The position numbers were made by a program, and so were the translations under genes. Under the pieces are notes generated by a model. It saw nothing but the letters and a program-made list of their open reading frames with translations. It ran no database searches and was not told the DNA's origin. A stretch of DNA of 64,000 nucleotides. Origin: Nostoc sp. LEGE 12450. Its GTDB lineage: Bacteria > Cyanobacteriota > Cyanobacteriia > Cyanobacteriales > Nostocaceae. Of this stretch, positions 54,872 to 63,942 are shown one piece after another (position 1 is the stretch's first letter; every line of letters starts with the position of its first letter). The stretch spans positions 22,079 through 86,078 of the forward strand of contig NZ_JADEXU010000012.1 of the NCBI RefSeq assembly GCF_015206895.1, written 5' to 3'.

Positions 54872-56221
54872 ATGTCCATAGATTTACGGGAATTTTATCA
54901 GGCTAGCGATCCCAGCAGAACTCTGTTTGTCAACAATAGCTCTGATGGCAAGTATTACATAGATTTTTCCTCAGTCCGAGGTGGTGATATTCTTGGCAAG
55001 CTGAAGCAGAAAATTACTTTTTTTAAGCCTAATGAACCCACCTGCACTTTATTTACTGGGCATATTGGTTGTGGTAAATCGACAGAACTATTACGGTTAC
55101 AGGCAGAACTAGAAAAATTAGGCTTCCATGTGGTCTATTTTGAGTCCAGTGACGACCTGGAAATGACCGATGTCGATATTGCTGATGTGCTGTTGGCGAT
55201 CGCTCGTCGGGTGAGTCAAAGTCTGGATAAAATTACCCTAGAGTCACCTAACAAGTTTAATGAGTTGCTGCAAGGTGCTTGGAAAGTCTTAAACTCCGAG
55301 GTGACGGCAGGAAAAGTTAAGCTTCCCGTGCTTGGTGATGTCGGTTTATCGGCGGATAAAGATAAGCTTTCTCTGTCTGTGGGCATTGGTGAAATCACCG
55401 CCAAGATGAAAAATGACCCAACGCTGCGAGAAAAACTCAATCAGTATTTAGCACCGCAAAAAACTAAACTGCTAGAAGCGATTAATCAAGAATTATTGGA
55501 ACCTGCGATCGCTAAACTCAAACAGCAGGGTAAAAATGGTCTGGTGGTAATTGTCGATAATCTTGACCGCATAGATAATCGTGCCAAACCTTGGGGTCGT
55601 CCGCAGCAAGAATATTTATTTGTCGACCAGGGTGAGTTTTTGACCAAGCTGAATTGTCATCTCATCTACACCATGCCTTTGTCGTTGAAGTTTTCCAATG
55701 ATTACGGAATGCTAACCCAACGTTTCCCAGAAGATCCCAAAGTGTTACCAATGGTACCTGTACAATGGGCTGATGGCAGCGTTCATACACAGGGAATGGC
55801 GCTCATGCAGCAGATGGTACTAGCAAGAGCTTTTCCTGACATGACACCAGAGGAGCGTTTAAATAAAGTTACCGAAATTTTTGATAATGCTGCTAGCCTA
55901 GAACGCTTGTGTCAAATGAGCGGTGGTCATGTACGGGATGTGCTGAGGCTGCTGAATACTTGGATTATGGAAGAAATGAGTCTTCCCCTAACCCGTGAAA
56001 CCTTAGAGCAAGTGATTCGTTCTCGGCGGAATGAGATAATGTTGCCAATTTCTGAGGATGAGTGGCAATTGTTACGTCACGTCAAAGAGAAGAAAAAGGT
56101 GAGTGATGACCACGGATATCAAAAATTGATCCGCAGTCGATTTGTGTTTGAATATCGCGATCGTGGCGAGTCTTGGTTTGATGTTAATCCGGTTTTGGCT
56201 GAGGCTAGGGAGTTGCAATGA
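54872..56221 (+). CDS. P-loop ATPase of unknown role
   Basis: The protein has 449 residues from ATG 54872; a TTG 15 bases upstream also opens the frame. Walker A is GHIGCGKST (near residue 70), and the Walker B-like strand is VVIVDNLDRI (near 230). The region between is helical, with a short Gly-containing insert. The C-terminal part has GGHVRDVLRLLNTWIMEEM (near 345), an AAA+-lid-like helix, and a winged-helix-like end. It resembles STAND/KAP-type ATPases. It is upstream of the STAND/WD40 gene on the same strand. Confidence 0.8.
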   Translation: MSIDLREFYQASDPSRTLFVNNSSDGKYYIDFSSVRGGDILGKLKQKITFFKPNEPTCTLFTGHIGCGKSTELLRLQAELEKLGFHVVYFESSDDLEMTDVDIADVLLAIARRVSQSLDKITLESPNKFNELLQGAWKVLNSEVTAGKVKLPVLGDVGLSADKDKLSLSVGIGEITAKMKNDPTLREKLNQYLAPQKTKLLEAINQELLEPAIAKLKQQGKNGLVVIVDNLDRIDNRAKPWGRPQQEYLFVDQGEFLTKLNCHLIYTMPLSLKFSNDYGMLTQRFPEDPKVLPMVPVQWADGSVHTQGMALMQQMVLARAFPDMTPEERLNKVTEIFDNAASLERLCQMSGGHVRDVLRLLNTWIMEEMSLPLTRETLEQVIRSRRNEIMLPISEDEWQLLRHVKEKKKVSDDHGYQKLIRSRFVFEYRDRGESWFDVNPVLAEARELQ

Positions 56222-56235
56222 GGAGGCAGGGGGCA

Positions 56236-56697
56236 GAAGGCAGGGGGCAGGAGGTGCAAAATTATCTCGTTTTTTCTAACTTCAAAGTTCTAAATCATGA
56301 GCTATAGAGAGCAATTTATATGGCAGCGCGGAGTGCAGATCGCTATTAACTGCTATCGACTTACCGAAAAATTCCCTAAGTCTGAACTTTATGGATTAAC
56401 TAGTCAGATTAGACGCTCGGCAGTTTCTGTGCCATCAAATATAGCAGAAGGCTATGGTAGAAAAACACAGAACGAATATATCCAGTTTCTTCATATTGCT
56501 CTAGGCTCGCTTCGAGAACTTGATACCCAGTTGATTATTGCCAAGGAAGTTGGATTGACATCCCCGGAAATATTTACTCCTATTTTGGAAGAAGTTGATA
56601 GGTTTCAAGGAATCTTGGTGTCAACTATTCAAAAGATGAAGTCTTGAATCCCTCCTACCTCTTATCTCCTGCCTCCTGCCTCCTGCCCCCTGCCTTC
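56236..56697. repeat. Inverted 19-bp repeats bracketing the four-helix-bundle gene
   Basis: GAAGGCAGGGGGCAGGAGG at 56236-56254 is exactly complementary to 56679-56697 (CCTCCTGCCCCCTGCCTTC). The gene at 56297-56647 lies between them. Additional GGCAGGGGGCAG units on each side make the region locally repetitive. Confidence 0.8.
56297..56647 (+). CDS. Four-helix-bundle (S23/23S-IVP-type) protein
   Basis: This 116-residue protein is of the four-helix-bundle family first known from insertions in 23S rRNA genes. Signatures are IWQRGVQIAINCYRLTEKFP, SELYGLTSQIRRSAVSVPSN, IAEGYGRKTQNEYIQFLHIA and LGSLRELDTQLIIAKEVG. The function is unknown; dispersed copies are common in cyanobacteria. It interrupts the ATPase and STAND/WD40 gene pair and is bracketed by inverted repeats, which suggests it came in as a separate cassette. 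Confidence 0.9.
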   Translation: MSYREQFIWQRGVQIAINCYRLTEKFPKSELYGLTSQIRRSAVSVPSNIAEGYGRKTQNEYIQFLHIALGSLRELDTQLIIAKEVGLTSPEIFTPILEEVDRFQGILVSTIQKMKS

Positions 56698-56705
56698 ATA
56701 AAGTT

Positions 56706-59700
56706 ATGACAGACTCGCAACCACCAGAAGATGACCATGTAAACAACGATCGCTCTCTGAAACAATTAGCTTGGGCGATCGAATCCTCCGTGGGACAGTT
56801 TAAGCTGATATTGGCACGGTGTAATTATGCTAGCTTGCGCGATCGCTTAATCTCCAAATTGCAGGAAATTTGTCAAGTCGAAATTCATGTCTTGGCAGTG
56901 CAGCAATCAAACAGAACTCTTTATAGTGCGATTCAGGAAGAATTCGGCGCAGAAATACCAGCCTGTGTGATGGTTGTGGGTTTGGAATCAGTGCAGAATT
57001 TGTCTGTGATGTTAACTTCTGCGAATCAGGTGCGGGAAGAGTTTCGCAAGAATTTTGCTTTTCCCCTAGTGTTGTGGATTGACGATGAAATCTACAAGCA
57101 ATTAATACAGCTTGCACCAGATTTAGAAAGTTGGGCAACTACAAGAAACTTTGATATATCAACACAACAATTAGTAGATTTTATCATTGAAACGGCTAAT
57201 CAATGGTTTAGCAATAACTTAAAATTTAGTGTAGATGTATATATTAAACTGGAAAATGAGTTAGAAACGGCACAAAGAGATTTACTCAAAAAGCCAGATG
57301 TTTATAATTTAGAAATTCAAGCTAATTTAGAATCTTTGTTAGGTTTCATCAAACAGATAAATAATCAAAAAGATTCGGCATTACAGCATTATCACAAAGC
57401 TTTAGAACTTTGGCAACAAAATCATAATTTAGAGCGATGGGCAAAAGTCCTGGGTGAGATTGGCTTTTGCTATTATCTCAAAGCTTTTAAACATCAAGAT
57501 ATCAATCATCCAGATTGGCAAGCCACTTGGCATTATATCCAAGAGTATATAAATTTTATTAGCCGATTGAAAAGTCCAGATTTAATTGCTAATGCAGTAA
57601 TTAAGTTTGGTGATATCTTACGAGAGTTGCAAAAGTGGGAAACATTGCAGAACCTTTCTGAACAAGCTTTAGTAATCCATCGAGCTAACAACCAGCTAAG
57701 AGAATTAGCCAAAGATTACGGTTTTTTAGCTGAGGTAGCTTTGGCTCAGAATAATTGGGTTAATGCAAATCAGTTAGTTAAGCAAGCCTTAGAAGTTTTT
57801 GCTGCGATTACAAATCTGGAATCAGCTAATATATCAGGAATTTTATCTAATATTACTGAAAAGGTTTTAAAATCAAAAGACTTCAGCTTATATCAATTTA
57901 TTTTAGGTCGTTCTCAATACCATTTAGGTCAAATTCAAGAGGCAACCCTCAGCTTAGAAAATGCTAGGGATGTGGGTAATTCCCTAGAAGATGTCAGACT
58001 TTACTTAGATATTCTCAAGTTTTTGCAGCAGCTTTATTTTGAGCAAAAAGAATATTTAAAAGCATACAAAATCAAACAGCAACGGCGTTCAATTGAACAG
58101 CAATTTGGTTTGCGGGCTTTTATTGGTGCGGGTAGGTTAGAAGCTACAAAACAGGCATTTGTAGAGACATTGCGCTCAAACTCTCCTCAAGGAAATATTG
58201 CTCCAGAAATTGCTGCATCTGGTCGCCTGTTGGATATAGAACGTTTGATTGAACGCATGGGCCGTCCTGATTATAAGCTGATAGTAATTCATGGGCAATC
58301 GGGTGTAGGCAAAAGTTCCTTGGTGAATGCGGGACTGTTACCAGCTTTAAAGAATAAAGCGATCGGTACTCAAGATTATTTGCCGGTGGTAATGCGCGTT
58401 TACACCAACTGGGTGGAAGAGTTGGGCAGGCTTTTGGGAGGGAGTGAGGAATGGGGAGTTTGTAGAGACGCGATTCATCGCGTCTTTCCTGATTGGGAAG
58501 AGTCAGAACCTCAACGTTCAATCTCTGAACTCGGAACTTCGACCTTTGAACTCGGACGTTCGACCTCTGAACTCGGACGTTCGACCTCTGAACTCGGACG
58601 TTCGACCTCTGAACTCGGAAGTTCGACCTCTGAACTCGGACGTTCGACCTCTGAACTCGGAAGTTTGACCTCTGAACTCGGACGTTCGACCTCTGAACTC
58701 GGAAGTTCGACCTTTGAACTCGGAACTTCGACCTTTGAACTCGGACGTTCGACCTCTGAACTCGGACGTTCGAACTTTGAACTCGAAACTTCGACCTCTG
58801 AACTCGGAACACCGCAATATTTAATATCCAGACTTAAAGAAAACGAACAGCACAACCTCCGCACAGTCTTAATTTTTGATCAATTTGAGGAATTTTTCTT
58901 TGTTTACACCGAACCTGCACAAAGAAAGCAATTCTTTGAGTTTCTGGGAGAGTGTCTGAATGTTCTATCAGTGAAAGTTATCTTATCGCTGCGGGTGGAT
59001 TACATCCATTACTTGCTAGAGTGCAATGATTTGTCCAGTCTCAAGATTATTGGCAATGACATTCTCAGTAATAATGTGCTTTACAAGTTGGGGAATTTCT
59101 CACCTGCTGATGCGAAGTCAATTATTCAGCGTTTAACTGAGAATACTAGTTTTCGCTTAGAACCTGCTTTAGTAGAACAACTGGTGCAAGATTTAGCCGG
59201 GGAATTGGGTGAAGTTCGTCCCATTGAGTTGCAGGTTGTGGGGGCGCAACTGCAAACGGAGAATATTACAACTCTGGCAGAATATCAGCAACGTGGCACT
59301 AAGGGGGAATTGGTTAAGCGTTATTTGGATGAAGTTGTTAATGATTGCGGTGAAGAAAATCAGCAAGCAGCAGACATATTACTGTATTTGCTGACTGATG
59401 AAAAAGGAACTCGCCCTCTAAAGACTCGCGCTGAGTTGGAACGTGATTTGATGCCGTATTTTTCGGAGATCCCCCCAACCCCCCTTAAAAAGGGGGGCTT
59501 TATTCTTTCTATCCCCTTTTTAAGGCGATCGCCGCAGGCGGGGGGATCAGAAGCTAGGGCGGGACAAACTTCTGAAATCGGTAAATTAGATTTAGTGTTG
59601 GAGATTTTTGTCCAATCTGGCTTAGTGGTTTTGCTACCAGAAAACCCGGCTGACCGTTATCAACTGGTACACGACTACATCGCCGCCTTTATCCGTCAGC

Positions 59701-62120
59701 AACAAGAACCGAAGTTAAAACAGGTAACGGCGGAACTTGAAAAGGAACGAAAACAAAGAAAACTGAGTGAAACGAAACTGAATAACTTTCTCAAACGTGC
59801 CCTTTTTAGTTCCATCTCCGCAGGTTTAGGATTTGCTGGGTTGGCAGTGGTAACATTCCAGTGGACTGTAGAGGCAAATGTTCAGCTAATTAACGCCATC
59901 AATAATTCTTCTGAAGCTTTTTTTGCCTCTGGGCAATATTCAGATGCTCTAATAACTGCATTAAGGGCAAGTAACAAACTCAAGCATACAATTTGGGCAC
60001 AGCACAGAAGTGATACCCGAATGCAAACTATAGCAACTTTACGGCAAGCGGTTTACTTACAGCCAAATGAGAAGAAAGAAAACCGTCCCATAGAGGTAAA
60101 TACTTTAGAAGGTCATAGCAGTGGGGTCATTAGCGTCGCATTCAGTCCCAATAGACCACAGTTAGCTTCTGCCAGTTATGACAAAACTATCAAAATCTGG
60201 GATGTCGGCAGTGGTAAACTCATAAAAACCTTAACTGGTCATAGCGAGTCTGTCTATAGCGTGGTCTACAGCCCTAATGGACAACAGTTAGCTTCTGCTA
60301 GTACTGACAAGACCATCAAAATCTGGGATGTCAGTAGTGCTAAACTCCTCAAAACCCTTACTGGTCATAGCCGTGAGGTGATTAGCGTAGTCTACAGCCC
60401 CAATGGACAACAGTTAGCTTCTGCTGGTGATGACAAGACCATCAAAATCTGGGATGTTAGTAGCGGCAAACTCCTCAAAACCCTGACTGGTAATAGCAGT
60501 GAGGTCGTTAGCGTGGTCTACAGCCCTAATGGGCAACAGTTAGCTTCTGCTAGTAATGACAAGACCATCAAAATCTGGGATGTTAGTAGCGGCAAACTCC
60601 TCAAAACCCTGACTGGTCATAGCAGTGAGGTCGTTAGCGTGGTCTACAGCCCCAATGGACAACAGTTAGCTTCTGCTAGTTATGACAAGACCATCAAAAT
60701 CTGGGATGTCAGCAGTGGCAAACTCCTCAAACCCCTGATTGGTCATAGTATTTGGGTCAATAGCGTTGCCTACAGCCCCAATGGACAACAGTTAGCTTCT
60801 GCTAGTGGTGACAAGACCATCAAAATCTGGGATGTCAGCAGAGGTAAACTCCTCAAAACGCTGACTGGTCATAGCAGTGAGGTTATTAGCGTGGTCTACA
60901 GCCCCAATGGACAACAGTTAGCTTCTGCTAGTCTTGACAAGACTATCAAAATCTGGGATGTCAGCAGAGGTCAACCCCTCAAAATGCTTACTGGTCATAA
61001 CAATGTGGTCAGTAGCGTGGTCTATAGCCCCAATGGACAACAGTTAGCTTCCGCTAGTTATGACAAGACCATCAAAATCTGGGATGTCAGCAGTGGCCAC
61101 ATCCTCAAAACGCTGACTGGTCATAGCCATTTGGTCAGTAGCGTGGTCTACAGCCCCAATGGACAACAGTTAGCTTCTGCTAGTTATGACAAGACCATCA
61201 AAATCTGGGATGTCAGCAGAGGACACACCCTCAAAATGCTGACTGGTGATGGCAGTGCGGTCAGTAGTGTGGTCTTCAGCCCCAATGGACAACAGTTAGC
61301 TTCTGCTAGTCTTGACAAGACTATCAAAATCTGGGATGTCAGCAGTGGCCACACCCTCAAAACGCTGACTGGTCATAGCAGTGCGGTCAGTAGCGTGGTC
61401 TACAGTCCCAATGGACAACAGTTAGCTTCTGCTAGTGATGACAATACCATCAAAATCTGGGATGTCAGCAGTGGTCAACTCCTCAAAACGCTGACTGGTC
61501 ATGGCAGTGCGGTCAATAGCGTCGCCTACAGCCCCAATGGACAACAGTTAGCTTCTGCTAGTGATGACAATACCATCAAAATCTGGGATGTCAGCAGAGG
61601 TAAACTCCTCAAATCCTTGACTGGTCATAGTGGTTGGACCAATAGCGTGGTCTTCAGTACCAATGGACAACAGTTAGCTTCTGCTAGTGATGACAATACC
61701 ATCAAAATCTGGGATGTCAGCAGTGGTCAACTTCTCAAAACCCTGACTGGTCATAGTAATGTAGTCGAGAGTGTGGTTTACAGCCCCAATGGACAACAGT
61801 TAGCTTCTGCTAGTGCTGACAAAACAATAATTTTATGGGATTTAGATTTCGATAATTTATTACTTAGTGGTTGCAAGTTGCTAAATAATTACCTCATTGT
61901 CCATCCAGAAGTGTTAGAAGAATTGCAATTATGCCAAACTCCATCGCGGTTAGTGCAAGGTGCGATCGCGTTAGTTATCCAAGGCGAGAAGTTAGCCCGA
62001 AATGATGATATTAAGGGCGCTGTTGAAAAGTTTGACAAAGCACAGCAGTGGGATAACAAATTAAAGTTTGATTCTCAGGCGAGAGCAAAAGAGTTGGCGA
62101 ATCAAGGCAAGGTAAAATGA
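56706..62120 (+). CDS. Giant TPR/STAND-ATPase/WD40 protein with repeat-derived insertions
   Basis: The 1804 residues divide as follows: an N-terminal domain (1-190) of unknown type; a TPR-like helical region (about 200-460); a STAND-type ATPase with Walker A GQSGVGKS at 530-537 and Walker B LIFDQFEE near 722; a helical region; a membrane-like segment LFSSISAGLGFAGLAVVTFQ (about 1032-1052); 14 WD40 repeats (about 1131-1717); and a short helical tail. Such STAND/WD40 proteins are signalling or defence switches that oligomerise on ligand binding. Between Walker A and B lies a 15-unit seven-residue repeat (T/S-S/F-ELGRS). Two further repeat elements are inserted in frame at 58459-58486 and 59468-59548. 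Confidence 0.85.
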   Translation: MTDSQPPEDDHVNNDRSLKQLAWAIESSVGQFKLILARCNYASLRDRLISKLQEICQVEIHVLAVQQSNRTLYSAIQEEFGAEIPACVMVVGLESVQNLSVMLTSANQVREEFRKNFAFPLVLWIDDEIYKQLIQLAPDLESWATTRNFDISTQQLVDFIIETANQWFSNNLKFSVDVYIKLENELETAQRDLLKKPDVYNLEIQANLESLLGFIKQINNQKDSALQHYHKALELWQQNHNLERWAKVLGEIGFCYYLKAFKHQDINHPDWQATWHYIQEYINFISRLKSPDLIANAVIKFGDILRELQKWETLQNLSEQALVIHRANNQLRELAKDYGFLAEVALAQNNWVNANQLVKQALEVFAAITNLESANISGILSNITEKVLKSKDFSLYQFILGRSQYHLGQIQEATLSLENARDVGNSLEDVRLYLDILKFLQQLYFEQKEYLKAYKIKQQRRSIEQQFGLRAFIGAGRLEATKQAFVETLRSNSPQGNIAPEIAASGRLLDIERLIERMGRPDYKLIVIHGQSGVGKSSLVNAGLLPALKNKAIGTQDYLPVVMRVYTNWVEELGRLLGGSEEWGVCRDAIHRVFPDWEESEPQRSISELGTSTFELGRSTSELGRSTSELGRSTSELGSSTSELGRSTSELGSLTSELGRSTSELGSSTFELGTSTFELGRSTSELGRSNFELETSTSELGTPQYLISRLKENEQHNLRTVLIFDQFEEFFFVYTEPAQRKQFFEFLGECLNVLSVKVILSLRVDYIHYLLECNDLSSLKIIGNDILSNNVLYKLGNFSPADAKSIIQRLTENTSFRLEPALVEQLVQDLAGELGEVRPIELQVVGAQLQTENITTLAEYQQRGTKGELVKRYLDEVVNDCGEENQQAADILLYLLTDEKGTRPLKTRAELERDLMPYFSEIPPTPLKKGGFILSIPFLRRSPQAGGSEARAGQTSEIGKLDLVLEIFVQSGLVVLLPENPADRYQLVHDYIAAFIRQQQEPKLKQVTAELEKERKQRKLSETKLNNFLKRALFSSISAGLGFAGLAVVTFQWTVEANVQLINAINNSSEAFFASGQYSDALITALRASNKLKHTIWAQHRSDTRMQTIATLRQAVYLQPNEKKENRPIEVNTLEGHSSGVISVAFSPNRPQLASASYDKTIKIWDVGSGKLIKTLTGHSESVYSVVYSPNGQQLASASTDKTIKIWDVSSAKLLKTLTGHSREVISVVYSPNGQQLASAGDDKTIKIWDVSSGKLLKTLTGNSSEVVSVVYSPNGQQLASASNDKTIKIWDVSSGKLLKTLTGHSSEVVSVVYSPNGQQLASASYDKTIKIWDVSSGKLLKPLIGHSIWVNSVAYSPNGQQLASASGDKTIKIWDVSRGKLLKTLTGHSSEVISVVYSPNGQQLASASLDKTIKIWDVSRGQPLKMLTGHNNVVSSVVYSPNGQQLASASYDKTIKIWDVSSGHILKTLTGHSHLVSSVVYSPNGQQLASASYDKTIKIWDVSRGHTLKMLTGDGSAVSSVVFSPNGQQLASASLDKTIKIWDVSSGHTLKTLTGHSSAVSSVVYSPNGQQLASASDDNTIKIWDVSSGQLLKTLTGHGSAVNSVAYSPNGQQLASASDDNTIKIWDVSRGKLLKSLTGHSGWTNSVVFSTNGQQLASASDDNTIKIWDVSSGQLLKTLTGHSNVVESVVYSPNGQQLASASADKTIILWDLDFDNLLLSGCKLLNNYLIVHPEVLEELQLCQTPSRLVQGAIALVIQGEKLARNDDIKGAVEKFDKAQQWDNKLKFDSQARAKELANQGKVK
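58459..58486 (+). repeat. Palindromic dispersed repeat inside the STAND gene
   Basis: TTGTAGAGACGCGATTCATC followed by GCGTCTT contains a 9-bp perfect palindrome (AGACGCGAT/ATCGCGTCT, arms 58466-58474 and 58477-58485). It is a shortened relative of the core of the MITE at 63772-63876. In frame it encodes CRDAIHRVF. Confidence 0.8.
58513..58812 (+). repeat. 21-bp minisatellite in the STAND gene
   Basis: Some 15 copies of a 21-bp unit (CTCTGAACTCGGACGTTCGAC and variants) encode a seven-residue unit, mostly TSELGRS. The frame is open on the opposite strand in two frames as well. Units differ mainly at two positions (CGGACG/CGGAAG/CGGAAC and CCTCT/CCTTT), showing slippage and conversion. It lies between the Walker A and Walker B motifs. 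Confidence 0.9.
59468..59548 (+). repeat. 81-bp in-frame insertion element (GATCCCCC..GGGGGATC)
   Basis: The element begins GATCCCCCCAACCCCCC and ends GGGGGATC, with 8-bp terminal inverted repeats, a TTAAAAAGGGGGGC inner arm and GCGATCGCC. Its 81 bases are 27 codons, so the reading frame is kept. It encodes IPPTPLKKGGFILSIPFLRR and more. This is a dispersed cyanobacterial element usually seen between genes. Confidence 0.8.
60098..61861 (+). repeat. 126-bp WD40 tandem repeat array (14 units)
   Basis: Fourteen units of 126 bp (42 residues) encode LTGHS..V.SVVYSPNGQQLA then SAS-x-DKTIKIWDVSSG. The DNA of most units is nearly identical, notably CCCCAATGGACAACAGTTAG and the following GCTTCTGCTAGT. 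Fourteen units fit two seven-bladed propellers. There are no spacers, so it is not a CRISPR array. Confidence 0.95.
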
Positions 62121-62325
62121 GGCTCTTTTAGTTGTATGAAGTTGTTTCAAAAATAAAATAAGAGTTCTATAGTAATTTATAACAGCAACATAATAAGAAA
62201 TCATGATGAGCTTTTATTTCTACTCACCTTTATATTTGCTTTATAAATAGTATCTATACATTAAAACATCCTAATATATTAAATATTACTTTTTTAGCAC
62301 CATTTTTAAATTTTATTTGTACCCA

Positions 62326-63720
62326 ATGGAGTTAAGTTTACAAGAATTTAAGTCAAAACTTATATTAGAAGTCCAAGCCTGCCTGCAATTGGCAGTTCCT
62401 CTAGTAATTACTCAAATATTAGAAGCGGGCATTCCTTTATTAGATGGGGTGATGATGGGCTTACTTAACAGCCAAGCTTTAGCTGCGGGTGCTTTAGGCG
62501 CTGTTACCTTTTCAACTCTAGCTTCCATTTGTCGTTCTATTCTTTCAGCCGCAGGTGTGACTATCGCCAATGCTTTTGGTGCAGGAAAAATAGACCAAAT
62601 TAGCCGTGCTACCGGTCAAGGAATTTGGTTAGCTGTGACGATGTGCTTACCTGTGATGTTTATCATTTGGCACTTTGACTATATCTTGCTGCTGACTGGT
62701 CAAGAAGAAAGCAATGTCTTATTGGCTCAAACATATTTGCGGTCTATTGTTTGGGGCTTTCCTGCTGCGCTCGGTTTTTGTATCTTAAAAGAAGTTAGCT
62801 CTGCCCTCAATCGTCCTCAATTCTTAACAGTAATTACGGTAACTGGACTATTATTAAATGCTGTTGCTAATTACGTGCTAATGTTCGGTGAATTTGGTTT
62901 GCCAGCCCTTGGTTTAGCCGGTATCGGTTGGGCAAGTACACTCATTTTTTGGCTGAATTTTATCGCCGCCGCCAGTTGGATTTGCTTCGATAACTACTTT
63001 AAAGACTACCAGCTTGATTTAGCTCTGAATCAGTTTGATAAAGATATGTTTATAGATATCTTCCAAACTGGGTGGTTTTTGGGATTGCAGTATGGAGCCG
63101 AAATTGGAGTATTCACAGCCACTGCTTTAATGATGGGGTGGTTTGGGACAGATACATTAGCAGCACATGAAATTACCGTTGAGACAGAAAGTTTTGTCGA
63201 AACGGTGTCTATAGGTATTTCTTATGCCGTCACGATGAGAGTAGGGCAGCTAAGGGGACAAGATGATCTTAAGGGTGCAAGCAGAGCAGGATTTGTCTGC
63301 ATTGCGCTTGTTATTCCCTTTGTAAGTATTGTGGCACTAATTTTTTTGCTGTTTCCGAAATACATTGTGGCAATGTATTTGGACACCAGTAATTTGGATA
63401 ATATCGAGATAGTTAAAACAGCAATTCCTTTCCTAGCTGCGGGGGCACTAGTCCAGATATTTTATTCTATTCAGACGATTGCTGCTGGTGCTTTAATCGG
63501 GTTAAAGGATACTAAAGTACCAGTGTTAATCACTATGTTTGCTTACTGGGTACTAGGTCTAGGTGGGGGCTATCTGATGGCATTCAGTTTGGGTTGGGGT
63601 GCTATAGGTTTATGGCTGGGTTTAGTACTAGGGCTACTCATAGGTGCAGTGCTTTTAACTTGGCGTTTTTATTGGCTGACGCGAATCTATCCCACTACGG
63701 TAGGGCATATCGGAAGTTAG
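62326..63720 (+). CDS. MATE-family efflux transporter
   Basis: This 464-residue transporter starts at ATG 62326 (a TTG at 62317 is an alternative). Twelve hydrophobic segments are apparent, in two homologous halves. Signatures are LAVPLVITQILEAGIPLLDG, VMMGLLNSQALAAGALGAV near the N-terminus and ALGLAGIGWASTLIFWLNFI in the first half. The second half has FTATALMMGWFGTDTLAAHE and IQTIAAGALIGLKDTKVPVL. Members use Na+ or H+ gradients to export drugs, cationic compounds or natural products. The substrate is unknown. Confidence 0.95.
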   Translation: MELSLQEFKSKLILEVQACLQLAVPLVITQILEAGIPLLDGVMMGLLNSQALAAGALGAVTFSTLASICRSILSAAGVTIANAFGAGKIDQISRATGQGIWLAVTMCLPVMFIIWHFDYILLLTGQEESNVLLAQTYLRSIVWGFPAALGFCILKEVSSALNRPQFLTVITVTGLLLNAVANYVLMFGEFGLPALGLAGIGWASTLIFWLNFIAAASWICFDNYFKDYQLDLALNQFDKDMFIDIFQTGWFLGLQYGAEIGVFTATALMMGWFGTDTLAAHEITVETESFVETVSIGISYAVTMRVGQLRGQDDLKGASRAGFVCIALVIPFVSIVALIFLLFPKYIVAMYLDTSNLDNIEIVKTAIPFLAAGALVQIFYSIQTIAAGALIGLKDTKVPVLITMFAYWVLGLGGGYLMAFSLGWGAIGLWLGLVLGLLIGAVLLTWRFYWLTRIYPTTVGHIGS

Positions 63721-63771
63721 AGTTTTTATACAAGACACTGCACGAAGGCGATCGCGTTATTTTTAACCACC

Positions 63772-63876
63772 TTATATCTCAATACACCAAAACACTTGTA
63801 GAGACGGCGATTTATCGCGTCTCAAAACCCACGATTTTGTACAAGTGGCGCTTAACCCAAGCGTATTGAGATATAA
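63772..63876 (+). mobile_element. 105-bp MITE-like element with 14-bp perfect terminal inverted repeats
   Basis: TTATATCTCAATAC at 63772-63785 is the exact complement of GTATTGAGATATAA at 63863-63876. Inside is a second pair, CACTTGTA (63793-63800) and TACAAGTG (63840-63847), and a central palindrome GAGACG..CGTCTC (63801-63823). The element codes for nothing. A decayed copy lies at 27072-27152. No transposase is encoded; one must act in trans. Confidence 0.85.
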
Positions 63877-63942
63877 TACCAATTTGAAAAAAGAATGCGA
63901 CAGATGGTAAATGTATTATGTAGATAGCATTGAAGGTGGGTA

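Noticed and set aside
58144..58812. 222-residue frame on the minus strand over the 21-bp repeats (RVQRSNV-type units)
   Set aside because: The repeat unit happens to lack stops in several frames; the real frame is the STAND/WD40 gene on the plus strand.
60098..61861. Tandem direct repeats suggesting a CRISPR array
   Set aside because: Repeats are contiguous 126-bp coding units for WD40 blades without unique spacers, and no cas genes are nearby.
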